Below, one piece after another: positions 46,685 to 58,167 of a DNA stretch of 64,000 nucleotides. A program made the translations under genes and the position numbers. Under the pieces are notes generated by a model. That model was given only the letters and a program-made list of their open reading frames with translations. It did not search any database and had not been told where the DNA came from. Position 1 is the first letter of the stretch; every line of letters begins with the position of its first letter. Origin of the DNA: Brachyhypopomus gauderio (lineage: Eukaryota > Chordata > Actinopteri > Gymnotiformes > Hypopomidae); contig NC_135220.1 in assembly GCF_052324685.1 (NCBI RefSeq), positions 11,838,183-11,902,182 of the forward strand, written 5' to 3'.

Positions 46685-47377
46685 ATGGTTACCTGGATCA
46701 AGTTAAGTGTGAGCAGAAATGTAACGCGCCCTCCTAGAGCCACCCGTGTGGGCGCTCACACTGGGTCACTTTGTGAAGTCCCGTGTGGTGCATGGCTATC
46801 CAGCGGTGGTAGAAGAGCCTACAGCAGGGCCAACAGAAACTGGTATCAAGATACCCCATTGCATGAGTCAAAAACAGGATATTATGATATTCTTAAGGTG
46901 TCTCCAAGCGCTACTCAAGCGCAAATCAAGACCGCTTACTACAAACAGTCGTTCATCCATCACCCAGACAAGAACGCGGACAGCGAGGGCGCCACGTTTC
47001 ACTTTACCCGAATAAGTGAGGCGTACAGCGTCCTGGGCAACGCGACTCTTAGGAGGAAATACGACAGTGGGCTCCTGAGCCAGGCCGACGTGCGCGGCTC
47101 TAGCGCGCCCAAGGAGGCCCCATCCTCAGGGCAGCACGTGCGCACGGGCCACGCTCCCAGATCTGGAACCCACGCGCGCAACGACTTCGACGCGTTCTTC
47201 CGCGCGTACTACGGCGAGCAGCTGCAGCGCGAGAGGGATCAGCGCGCGCGCAGAGAGATTCTGAAGGAGATGAGGCGACGCGCTCGAGAGCGAGACCGGG
47301 GGAAGGTGGTGGAGGTGACGCTGGGGGTGATGACGGCCATGGCGGTTGTTATTTTAATGAGCCTGAGAGCAAACTAA
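46685..47377 (+). CDS. dnajc30: DnaJ homolog subfamily C member 30, mitochondrial; intronless
   Basis: 230 residues in a single exon, as in mammals (human 226). The N-terminus is basic and Ser/Arg-rich, fitting a mitochondrial presequence. The J domain runs from about residue 65 (GYYDILKVSPSATQAQIKTA) with the HPD motif at residues 93-95 and FTRISEAYSVLGNATLRRKY. A family-specific segment DFDAFFRAYYGEQLQRERDQ follows, then one C-terminal membrane segment (about 206-226). Mammalian DNAJC30 sits in the inner membrane, interacts with ATP synthase and helps complex I repair. The start is the Met in CCAAGATGG (purine at -3); the frame is open further upstream to 46478 but that part includes the 30-bp duplication and is not conserved in kind. 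AATAAA follows at 47404. Confidence 0.93.
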   Translation: MVTWIKLSVSRNVTRPPRATRVGAHTGSLCEVPCGAWLSSGGRRAYSRANRNWYQDTPLHESKTGYYDILKVSPSATQAQIKTAYYKQSFIHHPDKNADSEGATFHFTRISEAYSVLGNATLRRKYDSGLLSQADVRGSSAPKEAPSSGQHVRTGHAPRSGTHARNDFDAFFRAYYGEQLQRERDQRARREILKEMRRRARERDRGKVVEVTLGVMTAMAVVILMSLRAN

Positions 47378-47403
47378 GTGGATTGTTGTTTATAACAATG
47401 ACC

Positions 47404-47409
47404 AATAAA
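47404..47409 (+). terminator. Polyadenylation signal of dnajc30
   Basis: AATAAA 27 bp after the stop codon (in GACCAATAAAACAC). The short 3' UTR is plausible for this gene. Confidence 0.5.
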
Positions 47410-48280
47410 ACACATCTGGAAATGGCTTAAAATAAGAAAATATAAGAAAAGTGAGGTGATCTTGTCAGACGTGCAATCATTTTACAACATAAACGAGGTG
47501 TTGGAATCCAGGGGGCATAATTGCGGATTAGTTTTCCCCGTAATCTGATTCTGACCTTGATGACCCGAATCTGGTGTTACAGCTGACATTAGTAAAACTG
47601 CAGTGTTGTTGTCCACCATTAATATAGTAACACGTTATTACCACAAGCTACACAATTTAAAGTAAGTACAGATATGAGAGAAATTATCACATTTCACAAG
47701 TTTATTTTGGGTCGTTTTGCACTTGCAAACGGATTGTTACCAGGTTCAAAAGTTGTTCGTGGTTCGTAAAAGTTATTAGTGTTATTTTCATCCTGGTAAA
47801 TCACTGCTTGTTTTCATAATTTTAACCCAGAGTGTAAATTTATTTGACTTGAAGAGGTCTTAATCCAAATAGCTAAGTGTGATCTATTAATTTGTGGCCT
47901 TACAGAACTTGATTAATAGTTAAATATGAAAGCATATGTATTACTGCATCTCCTCAGAGTAATTTATACAAGCTTTACTACACTCATGTGATGGTCACCA
48001 CCCTTTCTTAGCTAATTTATTTACATTAAAATCCATTGCACACTGACAGGGTTGTTGGTGAAATTGCATTATCAGACAAATTTAGTAGTACTGTATGTGT
48101 GTATAAAGTCATTTTCAGACGGTGTAGTTCTGTATTTTATATTTCACCAGAAGATGGCAGTGTATACTGGTATACGTACTATACTACTACCCCCCCCCCC
48201 CCCCCAACACATACACGTTCTCCTCACCAAATCCGGCCCTCACTGCAAAAAGTTTGGACACCCCTGGTGTATATAGTGAG
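47410..48280. other. Intergenic sequence after dnajc30
   Basis: AT-rich, with a poly-C run at about 48191-48204. No gene recognised. Confidence 0.4.
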
Positions 48281-48349
48281 CAGTGATGGCTTAGTTACCT
48301 TAGTAATCCGACTACTGATTACTCCTTTAAAAAGTAACTTAGTTAGGTT

Positions 48350-49586
48350 TAGGGATGCAAATGATTAATCGACTTTCGATTAATTGTCGATCAAGAGGTT
48401 AGTCGATCAAAATGTATTAATCACGATTAATCGTTAGAGCGTGCTACTGTAGTAACTTGAACAGAGCGTAAGAACGAGAAGTGAACACGTGTCGCGAAAG
48501 ACCAGAGTGGAAAACAAAATGAAGCGGGCGAAAAGACGTGCGTGTGGGACCATTTTGAAGCGGGTTCGGGAAACAAGACAGAAACTGCGTAATCCAGAAA
48601 ATCCCGAGGAGGGAAACTTTATTTTCCACGCAACTCAAACAATAGCACCGTTCTCTCTCCGCTCCCCCAGTGTCACTTAAAGGACCAAGTGCCTGTCTGT
48701 TAGGGAATTCGCTGCGAGGAGTAGTAGTCGCTACAATTTCAACATTGTTAATTTAGGCAAAGAAGTCAAATATTCTCTGTGTAATGCGGTATTGAAGTAT
48801 AACAGTTCCACTAGCTCACTCAATTATCATTTGAACACCGTGCAGCTGTCCTGCATATCACCACTGCACCTGGTCAACCTAAAATCACAGCTACACTGGG
48901 AAGGCGAGCGTTTTCGAAGCTCGCTACGAATAAAGGAGAGTGAGCTAAAAACAAAGCTAGCTACTGCTACTGCTGTAGCCCTTACAACAGATTGTTGGAC
49001 GGCTCTAACAACAGAAAGTTACATTACTGTGACGTGCCACTACACTGACGAGAACTGGCAGCTAAAATCTGCAGTGCTGATTACGACGAACATGTCAGAT
49101 AGACACACCGCTGACAATTTAGCTGACAAGCTCAATGATGTTGTGGAGACTTGGGGACTCTCCGGTCGTGTTACAGCGTGTGTTCACTACAACGCTAGAA
49201 ACATTGTCCAAGCATAGGCTCAATAATATTCTGTTTGGCTCTCTATTTAATTTCTTCTTTTTTTTTTGTCTAATGTCTAATGTTTCAAATGCAAGAACGG
49301 AGCCAGTCCTTAATTTATTCCTTTTTAAATGAAAGAATGTATTTTGTTATACCATAAAAATTTCCTAATGCATAATTACTTGAGCAATATATCATATAAT
49401 ACAATATAATTATCATAATATAATATATACTTTTTGAACAAAGTGAACCATTTAGCTGATATTTTTAAAGGCCCTATTGAAACACTGAAATTCAGGTGAA
49501 AAACGCCGCTTATTGATTAATCGAAAGTCGATCGATAAGATCAATCAACTAACGATTAATGAATTAATCGATAATTTGCATCCCTA
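48350..49586 (+). mobile_element. Inner hAT element with transposase remnant
   Basis: Ends TAGGGATGCAAAT and ATTTGCATCCCTA are exact inverted repeats, with ATTAATCGA-type subterminal repeats. A perfect 8-bp duplication GTTAGGTT flanks it (48342-48349 and 49587-49594), cut into the outer element. Confidence 0.92.
48792..49217 (+). pseudogene. hAT (ZBED-type) transposase fragment in the inner element
   Basis: A 141-residue frame with YNSSTSSLNYHLNT (end of a BED-type zinc region), then ALTTDCWTALTTESYITVTC and WQLKSAVLIT, then VTACVHYNARNIV. These match the first catalytic block of hAT transposases (Asp in TDCW). The later catalytic and dimerisation parts are deleted. Confidence 0.8.
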
Positions 49587-50310
49587 GTTAGGTTACATAT
49601 TACTTGATTTTAAAAGTAACTATGTTAGATTACAAGTTACTTTAGTAGTTACATTCAGCAGCAAAATAAGTTTCCAATACTCACTTTATTAGAAGTGCAT
49701 TTTTAACAGTAACAACGTATCTCCTGACATTACGTTTGTGTCGCTGTGCGGTATTATTTGTAAATGTATTTGTAAACGTAATACAAGCGAATTATTCAGT
49801 CAGACCGCTATTTGTTGTGAAACAAAATACAATTACAATTTCAAACATTTTTAAGTACTTTAGCCAAAATTCCAGCACTTTTCAAACCTGGAACACAATG
49901 CAACATAAAAATTGGTCAGGTAAATGTTCCTTCCCCTGTTTTTGAGGGGTATTTCGGGTATTTCTTTACTCTACCATGTAGAGTCACACGCTACAGTCAG
50001 ACGCAAAAGTATAACTGAGCCAAGAAGAAAGCAAAAATATATATTTTTACTAAAGAAAATAAAAATAGTAATGCACACGTACTTGGATAAGTAACTTTAA
50101 TCTGATTACTGGACTGGAAATAGTAACTCGTTTTATTACAGTACTTGTTACTGAAAAAATTAGTAAGATTGGAGTAACGCGTTACTAAGTAACTGTTACT
50201 GACATCACTGAGAGTGAGTCGGATGTATTAGTTCTGCACGTGTGTGTATAGTCATTATCAGATATATTAGTTTTGTATGTGTGTATAGACATTATCAGAC
50301 ATATTATTTG

Positions 50311-50563
50311 GCCAGTCATGGTCCTGAGGGTCGTGGGTTCGATTCCCAGGCCTGAGGCCATGACTGAGGTGCCCTGGAGCAAGGCACCTAACGCCAACTG
50401 CTCCCCGGGCACCGGGCTAGGGCTGCCCACCATTCTGGGCATGTGTGCACCACAGCCCCCTAGTAATCACTAGTGTGTGTGTATGTTCTAACTGCACAGA
50501 TGGGTCAAAAGCGGAGGACAAATTTCAATTTTGGTGAAAAATCACAATTGACAAATATGGCAC
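50311..50563 (+). mobile_element. tRNA-derived SINE with CACTAGTGTG-type tail
   Basis: Head GCCAGTCATGG, B box GGGTTCGATTCCCAGGCCTG, body CTGCCCACCATTCTGGGCAT, tail ACTGCACAGATGGGTCAAAA. The A-box half is partly deleted (GTCATGGTCCTGAGGGTCG). Confidence 0.85.
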
Positions 50564-50853
50564 AGTTACATTTTTAGTTCTGTATGTGTGTATAGTCATT
50601 GTCAGATATATTAGTTCTGTATGTGTGTGTGTGTGTGTGTAGTCATTATCAGATATATTAGCTCTGTATGTGTGTGTGTAGTCATTATCAGACATATTAG
50701 TTTTGTATGTGTGTGTATAGTCATTATCAGATATATTAGCTCTGTATGTGTGTGTATAGTCAGTCAGATATATTAGTTCTGTATGTGTGTATAGTCATTA
50801 TCAGATATATTAGTTCTGTATGTGTGTGTATAGTCATTATCAGACATAGTTGT

Positions 50854-51057
50854 GGCCAGTCGTGGCCTGGCGGTTAGGGAACTGCTCTTGTGACCGGAGG
50901 GTCATGGGTTCGATCCCCAGACCTGAGGCCATGACTGAGGTGCCCCTGAGCAAGGCCCTTAACCCTCAATTGCTCACTTGTATAAAAAAAAAGAGACAAA
51001 AATGTAAGTCGCTCTGGATAAGGGCGTCTGCCAAATGCCATAAATGTAAATGTAAAT
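50854..51057 (+). mobile_element. tRNA-derived SINE with a LINE-2-like tail
   Basis: Same head (CCAGTCGTGGCCTGGCGGTT, GGTTCGATCCCCAGACCTGA) but a different 3' part, GTAAGTCGCTCTGGATAAGG ... GCCAAATGCCATAAATG, the common fish L2-like tail. Confidence 0.88.
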
Positions 51058-51125
51058 ATTAGTTCTGTATGTGTGTGTGTATAGTCATTATCAGATATAT
51101 TAGTTATGTATGTGTGTAGTCAATA

Positions 51126-51615
51126 TTAGATGGATAATCTGCAAATGTTCCCCAGATTGCCCATGAGTGTGTATACACAGATTCAAAAACCTAAATCATC
51201 CTGGTTTAAATGAATGAAAAACAGCACTATCGCCCTCTAGTGGATAAATGGAAATAAGAGGAATACAATGGAGTCAAATCTGGGCCAATAGTTGAAACAA
51301 TTGAATATTTTCTGTTTAGTGAGCTGTTCAGCCCTGTGAACGCAGGATCCACTTGCCCTGGCATCTGCTCCACCATCTGCTGGTGACAGCACAAGAAATG
51401 TTTTTTTGACAAAACACTCTGGAAAAGTAGCCTAAAAATGATAATGCCAGGTCATTTTTTAAACATAGGGACAACCACAAAGCTCAGACGTCTAGCAGCG
51501 TCTCGGTGGAAATTATGGTGAACTGCACATTGTGTACTGTTCTTATACTGATGCCACATGCTGACTAAACAAAATTGTCAGTGACGCATGTTTGTTCACA
51601 GCCCACGACCTATGG
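51126..51615. other. Unassigned intergenic sequence
   Basis: Nothing recognisable. Confidence 0.4.
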
Positions 51616-52845
51616 CAGGCTGTTTTAACATAAAATGGGCTTCACCCCACTTACATTACAGATATCTGTAACTACATTACAGATATCTGTATATTTAATT
51701 TAAGATATCTCTAATTATATTTTAACTAGGCAAAATGTCAATTTGAGATATCTCCAATTACTTTCTGACTAGTATAAATTATGTAATATTCACCGTTGAT
51801 TTGTATGGTGGCTCAAGTTCAAGATATCTGCAATTAATTACTGACTATCTGAAACGTACATTTCAGATATCTACAATTAAATTATGACTAGTCAAAAAGA
51901 CAATTACAGATATCTCGTTTTTTGTTCTGACTAGTCATTATTCTAATTAAAGATATCTTAAACATACTCATTATTTAAGATATCAAACATATTTTTAGAT
52001 ATTTGTAACTAAGATTTGACTAGTGCAAATTAAATATCAGATATCTTGAAAGTAAGTAATGACTAGGCAAAACAAAGTTAGGGATTTCCTGAACTGTATT
52101 TTTGACTAGTCAAAAGTAATTTAAAGATATCTACAAATAAATTACAGATATCTTGAACATTTTTTATCTAGACGTTTTTTATTCCTGTTATCTTGAATAA
52201 TTATTCTGATTAGTCGGAACGTGTTTGTAGATATCTTTAATAATCATTCTGTCTAGTCAATACGTCCTAGATTTACGTAGCATTTTGGCGCCAAGCTTGG
52301 CACTCTTTGTATTTGCTAATCAATGGTCTGTTTGCGATTTCAGGACAGTCGAACTCGCATTCTCGTGTTTTAACACGATTTTTAGTGCCGCACAATCCAT
52401 ACTGTTGAGCTCTTTCAAGATTGTGGCATTTTCTGAGTATTTTTTCAAGAACAGCTAACGCCATTTTAGCCACCCAAAATTCCGCATAATGCATGCACTT
52501 CTATAATTCAGATATCTAAAAATGTCATTTTGACTAGTCATAATTACATTAGAGATATCTTGAATAAGAATTACGGATGTGTGACTCTTAAAATGACGAA
52601 TGCAGTGACGTCATTTTAGAATGCAGTGACGTCATTTTAGATATCTTAAAAGCCATTTTGATCCGTCAAAATGAAATTAAAGATATCTTGAATTGTACTT
52701 ACTAGGTAGAATGTAAATGTAGATATCTTGAATTGTCATTCCGGATCGTCAAATTGCAATTGTTACTAGTCAAAACTAATATTTAGATATCCAGAATGTA
52801 ATTACAGATAATCAGACGAAGCCCATTTTATGTTAAAACGGCCTG
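51616..52845. mobile_element. Inverted-repeat element filled with AGATATCT palindromes
   Basis: The ends 51616-51643 and 52818-52845 are 28-bp inverted repeats (CAGGC[T/C]GTTTTAACATAA...). Between them about 20 copies of AGATATCT or one-base variants alternate with about 15 copies of GACTAGTCA-like palindromes, spaced roughly 25-60 bp. A non-repetitive core sits at about 52265-52495. No transposase. I cannot place it in a named family, and no target-site duplication is clear. Confidence 0.7.
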
Positions 52846-53480
52846 AAACGAATTGAATACTGTGTTCAGAAACTGCGGCGTTTCCTGAAGTCAACATGAC
52901 TGTGTCAGCATCCCCGCCCTCTTTGATATGCTGTCACTCATTATTCCATGTCCCTTAAATAGATGAGGCTACGCCCACAAGGGCAAAAGTTTGAAACTGA
53001 AAAAATCTGAATGATCTGAATGATAAAAAAAGATCTGAAACTAAATAAAATCTGAAAACATCAAATCTGCATACAAAAATGCCTCAAACATTACAATATT
53101 TATGAAATTAAAAGATAAAAAGAAATAATTTATTCAAAAGAATTCTAGAATTCAAAGTTCTATTTAAACCGAGAAAATTTTCCTAAACATTTCAAGTTTG
53201 AATACATTTTCAAAATTTTTAACTTTCAGTTTCAAATTGTAGTTTTTCCATTACAATATTTTAAATTAACACTATTGGCCCAGAAATGTCTCCATATACA
53301 TTTCATTACTTTACTGTATTTTATAATTGCTTGTAATACCTTGCCTCATACATGCAAGTCATTTGTTGCAATGGGTATCAACTAAAAAAAAAAATCACGC
53401 CAGAAATGTTCAAATAAATGCAGAGTACACTAGAGATTTTTAGAATATAAAAGATATTTACTTCCATTATCACACCTAGG
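52846..53480. other. AT-rich intergenic sequence
   Basis: No feature recognised. Confidence 0.4.
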
Positions 53481-53489
53481 GTGCTAACA

Positions 53490-53519
<30 letters not shown>
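53490..53519. repeat. (AAT)n microsatellite
   Basis: Ten AAT units. Confidence 0.9.
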
Positions 53520-53521
<2 letters not shown>

Positions 53522-53639
53522 ATTTGATACAGTGATATTGCTTTTCATATTGGGTTAGGACTGTAACAGTGCTGAAAACACAATACAAGTCTAAATGATG
53601 CTAATACAAATAAAAAGCAACAAAATTAAATACATATCA

Positions 53640-56600
53640 AGAAAACAAAGTGGAAGTTTTTATTCCGATAAAGGACTCTACAGCTCCATCTTGTGGTTCA
53701 TTATTATGACACATAGAAAAATAGACCACAAAACTGCATCGGCAGCTGGTAAGGAGGGAGAGTGTCAACGGTAACATATTAGACAGGTGGGGGGGTGCTA
53801 AACATTTTTTTCTACCTGAGCTTTATGGGACACTGAGTCAGGTGTGAGGACCACACAAGAGCTGGAAAAAAAACAGTTTTGTGTTAAAAGAGCTTTTCAC
53901 ACTCCTCCGTAACGTCTCATGCACACAAGAGCAGGCTGACCAAGGTGGCTCGTTCCAACCGCTGCTAAACTGAGGTAAGTGTTTGAATGGAAGTGCCGAC
54001 TTTGCGGAAGAGTGCTGGCGAGTTTAGTGCCACTCCTGCTTTACAATGTCACACGGTTACACAAAATAGATGAAAACACTTTTAGGTATTAAGGTGTTCA
54101 GTGAGGCTACAGGTCAATCATCAACATTGAAGTGTCCCAATGATGCAAGAGTGAAGGTCATTCAAGACGCAACAAAGAAATCATCGTTTGGACAAACACA
54201 GAATCTACACCAGTGCTACATGAACCCACCAACACAACCATTAAGATAACGCTAACTGGCTTTAGGAATCAAGATACACGTATTATCCGCACAGCTGTGT
54301 AATGTTTGTAATAAGCTCCAATATTTCCATAGAAAAATATTTGCAAAAAGAATGAGCACAACCTTCAGGTACGTTTGGACTGTGTCTCTTGCACGTTCCT
54401 CACATTGCTTGATCTCCTGGCCCCTAGAAGAACATCCGATTCTGAAGATGGAGACTGCTCACAAACCACCTCTAAACTCACACAGCGTCGTGTCTGTTCC
54501 ACAGGTCTGGACTTTATCTGATCTACACTCCTACAGATCTGATCACTCCTACTACACTCTTACAGATCTGATCACTCCTACTATACTCCTACAGATTTGA
54601 TCACTCTTACTACACTCCTACAGATCTGATCACTCCTACTACACTCCTACATATCTCATCACTCCTGTTACACAGATCTGATCGCTGTCAGCGGGCTTAC
54701 AGACAGAACATATTGATTTTTCTCACTTGGAAATTTTGGTCCACATTACAGGATATGTATTGCTAATAATTCCATTATGAAGCCCTTCAACTCTGTGTCA
54801 GGCTGTTAAACTGTAACGTTTATGAACATGAAATAAAAAAAAGTGTAACAAGTATAAGCAATAATTGGTATTAAAATATGTGACATTAAAACAGATCCAA
54901 ATTGTAAATTGTAACATTTTTAAAAACTTTGGTAGCTTGGTCAGATATTTTGCCATGAAAACACCTTAAAGGTATAAACCTCATAAGGAACAACTTGAAA
55001 GTTCTAAACGTCACAACCTGAGACGAGGACAGATGAAACCGTGAAAACTCTGCCAGCTAAACTCTTGCAGCCCAGCATAATCTAGAAAGAGATCTGGATG
55101 ATATGGATTAAATAAGAGTTTGGTTTTCATTCTTCAAACATACTTTTTAAGAGACTATGTTTTGCTTACCAGACAGTGGAAAAATATCTAGTTGTGCTAC
55201 ACTCCCCATCCCAATGCATAAGTCAGAGTAATGGGCCTCGGTGCAGTGGGACTGCGTGAAGGCACGCCGGAACTGGGAGCACTGGGAGAGATGTACTGGG
55301 AGAGATGTCTCAGCGCCGGGCGTCAGTGCAAATACTGTAGTTTGGTCAAATGGTTAGTGGAGATTCAAATATGTTTCTGTGCTTTTTCAGGAAGTCGTTC
55401 CACAAGCGATGTCACATGGTAGAATGGTTCAAATAAAGACAGAGTTTCCTGCCTGCTGATGTCTCTGAGGAGATACTGGAAAAATACAAAGACCAACCAG
55501 CTGAATCCAACCTGTACAAGAGATGAGGACAATCCAACTTTGTGCAGTGAAACTCAAACTTTGTCTTCATATGTCAAAATAAGCAATACACCTGCTGTTT
55601 CACGGTTTACTTATAAAAACCTAACTAAACTCAGAAAGGGTGCGTACGGTTTGGTCTACGGGCAGTAACAAAACAGGACTGAATTTTCTCAAAGCACAAT
55701 AAGGATTACAAAAAAGTGATGAGCACAGAATTACTGATATCTGGAACAGTTAAGGTGATCTCTTTAAAAAACGTTTGTACCCAGAGCTACTAGAGTAATT
55801 CTTTTGAAATGCAGAAAAAGTTCAAATGAAATCCAGAGCACACCAAAGAACTGCTTCTGTTACCCACACACAGTGCTCATTACGCTCACTAACAGAATCA
55901 GACTCATGGAGAAGGTTACAGTGAAAGCCTTCAGGATTATCAGACATGTATCAAACATACACATTTCAAACAACCAAATACTGCCGGCAGTCTCTTTAAC
56001 AACATGTTACCTCACCTTTAAGAGTCCCTTTAGAAACAGAGAAACCACAAATAATAAGACATCAATATGTATATGTAAATGTATCTATAAATAAACACAC
56101 CACACCTACAAGGAAAAAAAGGTCTGCTGTTATTTTTTTCTTAATCGTTTATATATCTAAAAAAAAAAAAAAAGTTATATGTCAAATGTATTTACTGCAG
56201 GATTGCTAACAAGCTCAGGGGATAAACAGGGGCCTTAGTTTAGCAAGTATTAACACACACAACTCCCTCAGAAAAGATATGGATTCTGATGAAGGCAACG
56301 AAACACAATTCACCCTTTCTTTAAAAAAAAGAGACACGTTCAATGCCTTCTGAAGTGCACACATGTGGCCACTAGAGGGAGGCAGTGGGCAGATTGGCAG
56401 GAGGAACGCTGAGGGGATATGGAACTTGGTACCATGGTAACCCCGAACATTGGACAAAACACACGCTCATTTTATGCTGTCCCATGTTGACTGTTGTTTG
56501 ACTCCTAACAAAACTTTGTAAAGTTTTCCTCATTTGGAGATTCACTTAGAATTCATAAAACATAAGTGCTGAGTTCTTGTTTTTTCTTCTTTGAATCCTC

Positions 56601-58011
56601 TGAAACAAATCTGTGACCTAAAAAAGTCAGTTTCTCCATAGCAACGTCTGATCTGAAGTCTCAAGTACATGTCGGAAAAGCACACGGAAAAGGATGTAAT
56701 GAACCAATGATAACGGGTCCATTACTGTAGTGTACTATGAGTTGTCTCAGAAGTGTGAATGCATGATGTGAGAAAGAACTTTAGGATTAAATTGTTTGTG
56801 ATGAAGAGGGTGGGGCTTGTCTCTTCTAGGACACGCCCCCCCTCCCTACAGTACTGCATTACACACAGAGGGAAAACCGGGTCATCTGTGGACACACCAC
56901 GTCCTCCTGCGTGGGGCGTCAAGTGTGGTTCTGCTATTAGATGTCAAAAAGCACGCGTTTGTCTTTAAAAAATATCTAGAATAAATTCTCAACATTCTGT
57001 ACAAATGCTTTTTTTCTTTTACATTACCATATTGGTTTTGGCCTAAAAGAAAGTGTTTTTAACAAGGTTCCCAGAAGCTTAAATTGCAAACTTGAGAAGT
57101 TGGTTAAAGCTCTGCAAAATATAAATCGACAACTTACAACAATCTAGAAATGCACGCTATCTGGCTACCATGTTTCTAATGTGACTGTTCAGTAACAGTA
57201 GAAGTTTAAAACTTGTTTTATATTCAGCAAAGAGTTCTAACTGTAACGTTTTAGATCATTAGCTTTTCAAAATGCACAGAAATTCCTAGTTTAGAGTCGA
57301 CTGACTGTGCAATCTCATCGTGGCAATGTAATTTCTATAAAAGGGCTTTCTTTACTCAAGTAAGAGAAGCTTATGAAATTTAAATTAATGCCAGTTCCCT
57401 TTTTGTTTTGTTTTTTTTAAGAACAGCAGGTGTGCTGGAGTTGCATAGGCGTGAGGTGCTGCAGAAGGAAGCTCCTCCCACCAGCATGCATTCGCATAGC
57501 CACGCCCCTGCAGGAAGAAGCCCCTCCCACCAGCACACAGCAGCGAAAACGCTTCAGGAAGAAGCTCCTCCCACCTGTATGCATTTGCAAGTGCTTCACT
57601 TTTGGTTGGAGACCATTTCTGTTATGTCTCTGTGGATGGCCAACGTACTCAATATAAAGGACGAAACGTCTTTTGGACAAACACATCAGATGCTGGGTGT
57701 GTTGGTATGAAAACCTGTCTGTGACACAGACAGTGTGAGATACGCTGGGACTTAGAGTGTCTGTGGTCAGCACGACAGCAGTCAGAGTGGTAATGCCTTT
57801 GCCATGTTTCGAGTCTTTTTGCACCAGTGAGCCAACGGTCAGCCCTGTGGCCTGCAGGGCTCTAAGTGCTTTACCAAACAACAACAATATAAAAACAGCT
57901 CTTCCTCTTCCTTTCTTGGAGAATTCTTCTATATCAAAACAGTGAGTAGCGGAGGTTCCTCGGGATACCAAGGTGGTGGGTGTTCCAGCAGGAAGTGATG
58001 TAATGTCTGGC
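53640..58011 (-). other. Region downstream of cux1 stop; possible long 3' UTR
   Basis: No coding exon recognised. A minus-strand AATAAA in GGAATAAAAACTTCC (about 53654-53659) is a candidate polyadenylation signal, which would make a 4.4-kb 3' UTR; human CUX1 also has a long one. Contains a 29-bp minisatellite (54523-54676) and GC-rich AAGCTCCTCCCACC-type repeats (57467-57575). Confidence 0.35.
54523..54676. repeat. ~29-bp minisatellite
   Basis: Five to six units of CTCCTACTACACTCCTACAG ATCTGATCA type with scattered substitutions. Confidence 0.85.
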
Positions 58012-58167
58012 TCTTCGAACTCCAGGCACGAGGCTCCTCCTGATTGGCTGGTTTCTCCAGCCTTTCAAAACGCCCGGACACGAGGCTCCTTCTGATTGGC
58101 AGCGTTGTCCAGATGCTCAGAACTCCCAGACGTTAGGCTCTTCCCGATTGGCTGCTTTCTCCAGCCG
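58012..58167 (-). repeat. 52-bp unit, three copies: cux1 C-terminal codons repeated past the stop
   Basis: Copy 3 (58167-58116) is the real coding end, [16 protein letters not shown]-stop. Copy 2 (58115-58064) could encode HLDNAANQKEPRVRAF-stop and copy 1 (58063-58012) RLEKPANQEEPRAW, each in a shifted frame after the genuine TGA. Confidence 0.88.

Larger units (their letters stand above)
48281..50210. mobile_element. Outer hAT (Tol2-like ends), interrupted
   Basis: The left end CAGTGATGGCTTAGTTACC and the right end ...ACTGTTACTGACATCACTG are imperfect inverted repeats built of GTAAC/GTTAC motifs. Flanks ATAGTGAG and AGAGTGAG agree at 7 of 8 bases, as expected for an old hAT duplication. A second hAT (48350-49586) lies inside it. 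Confidence 0.8.
50219..51125. repeat. ~39-bp minisatellite split by two SINEs
   Basis: Units read TATTAGTTCTGTATGTGTGT followed by GTATAGTCATTATCAGATA with varying GT number. The array is interrupted at 50311-50563 and 50854-51057. Confidence 0.88.

Noticed and set aside
52273-52494. Minus frame MHYAEFWVAKMALAVLEKIL as an exon in the palindrome-rich element
   Set aside because: No recognisable domain and no good splice sites on both sides; it may be the element's unique core. Left as unassigned.
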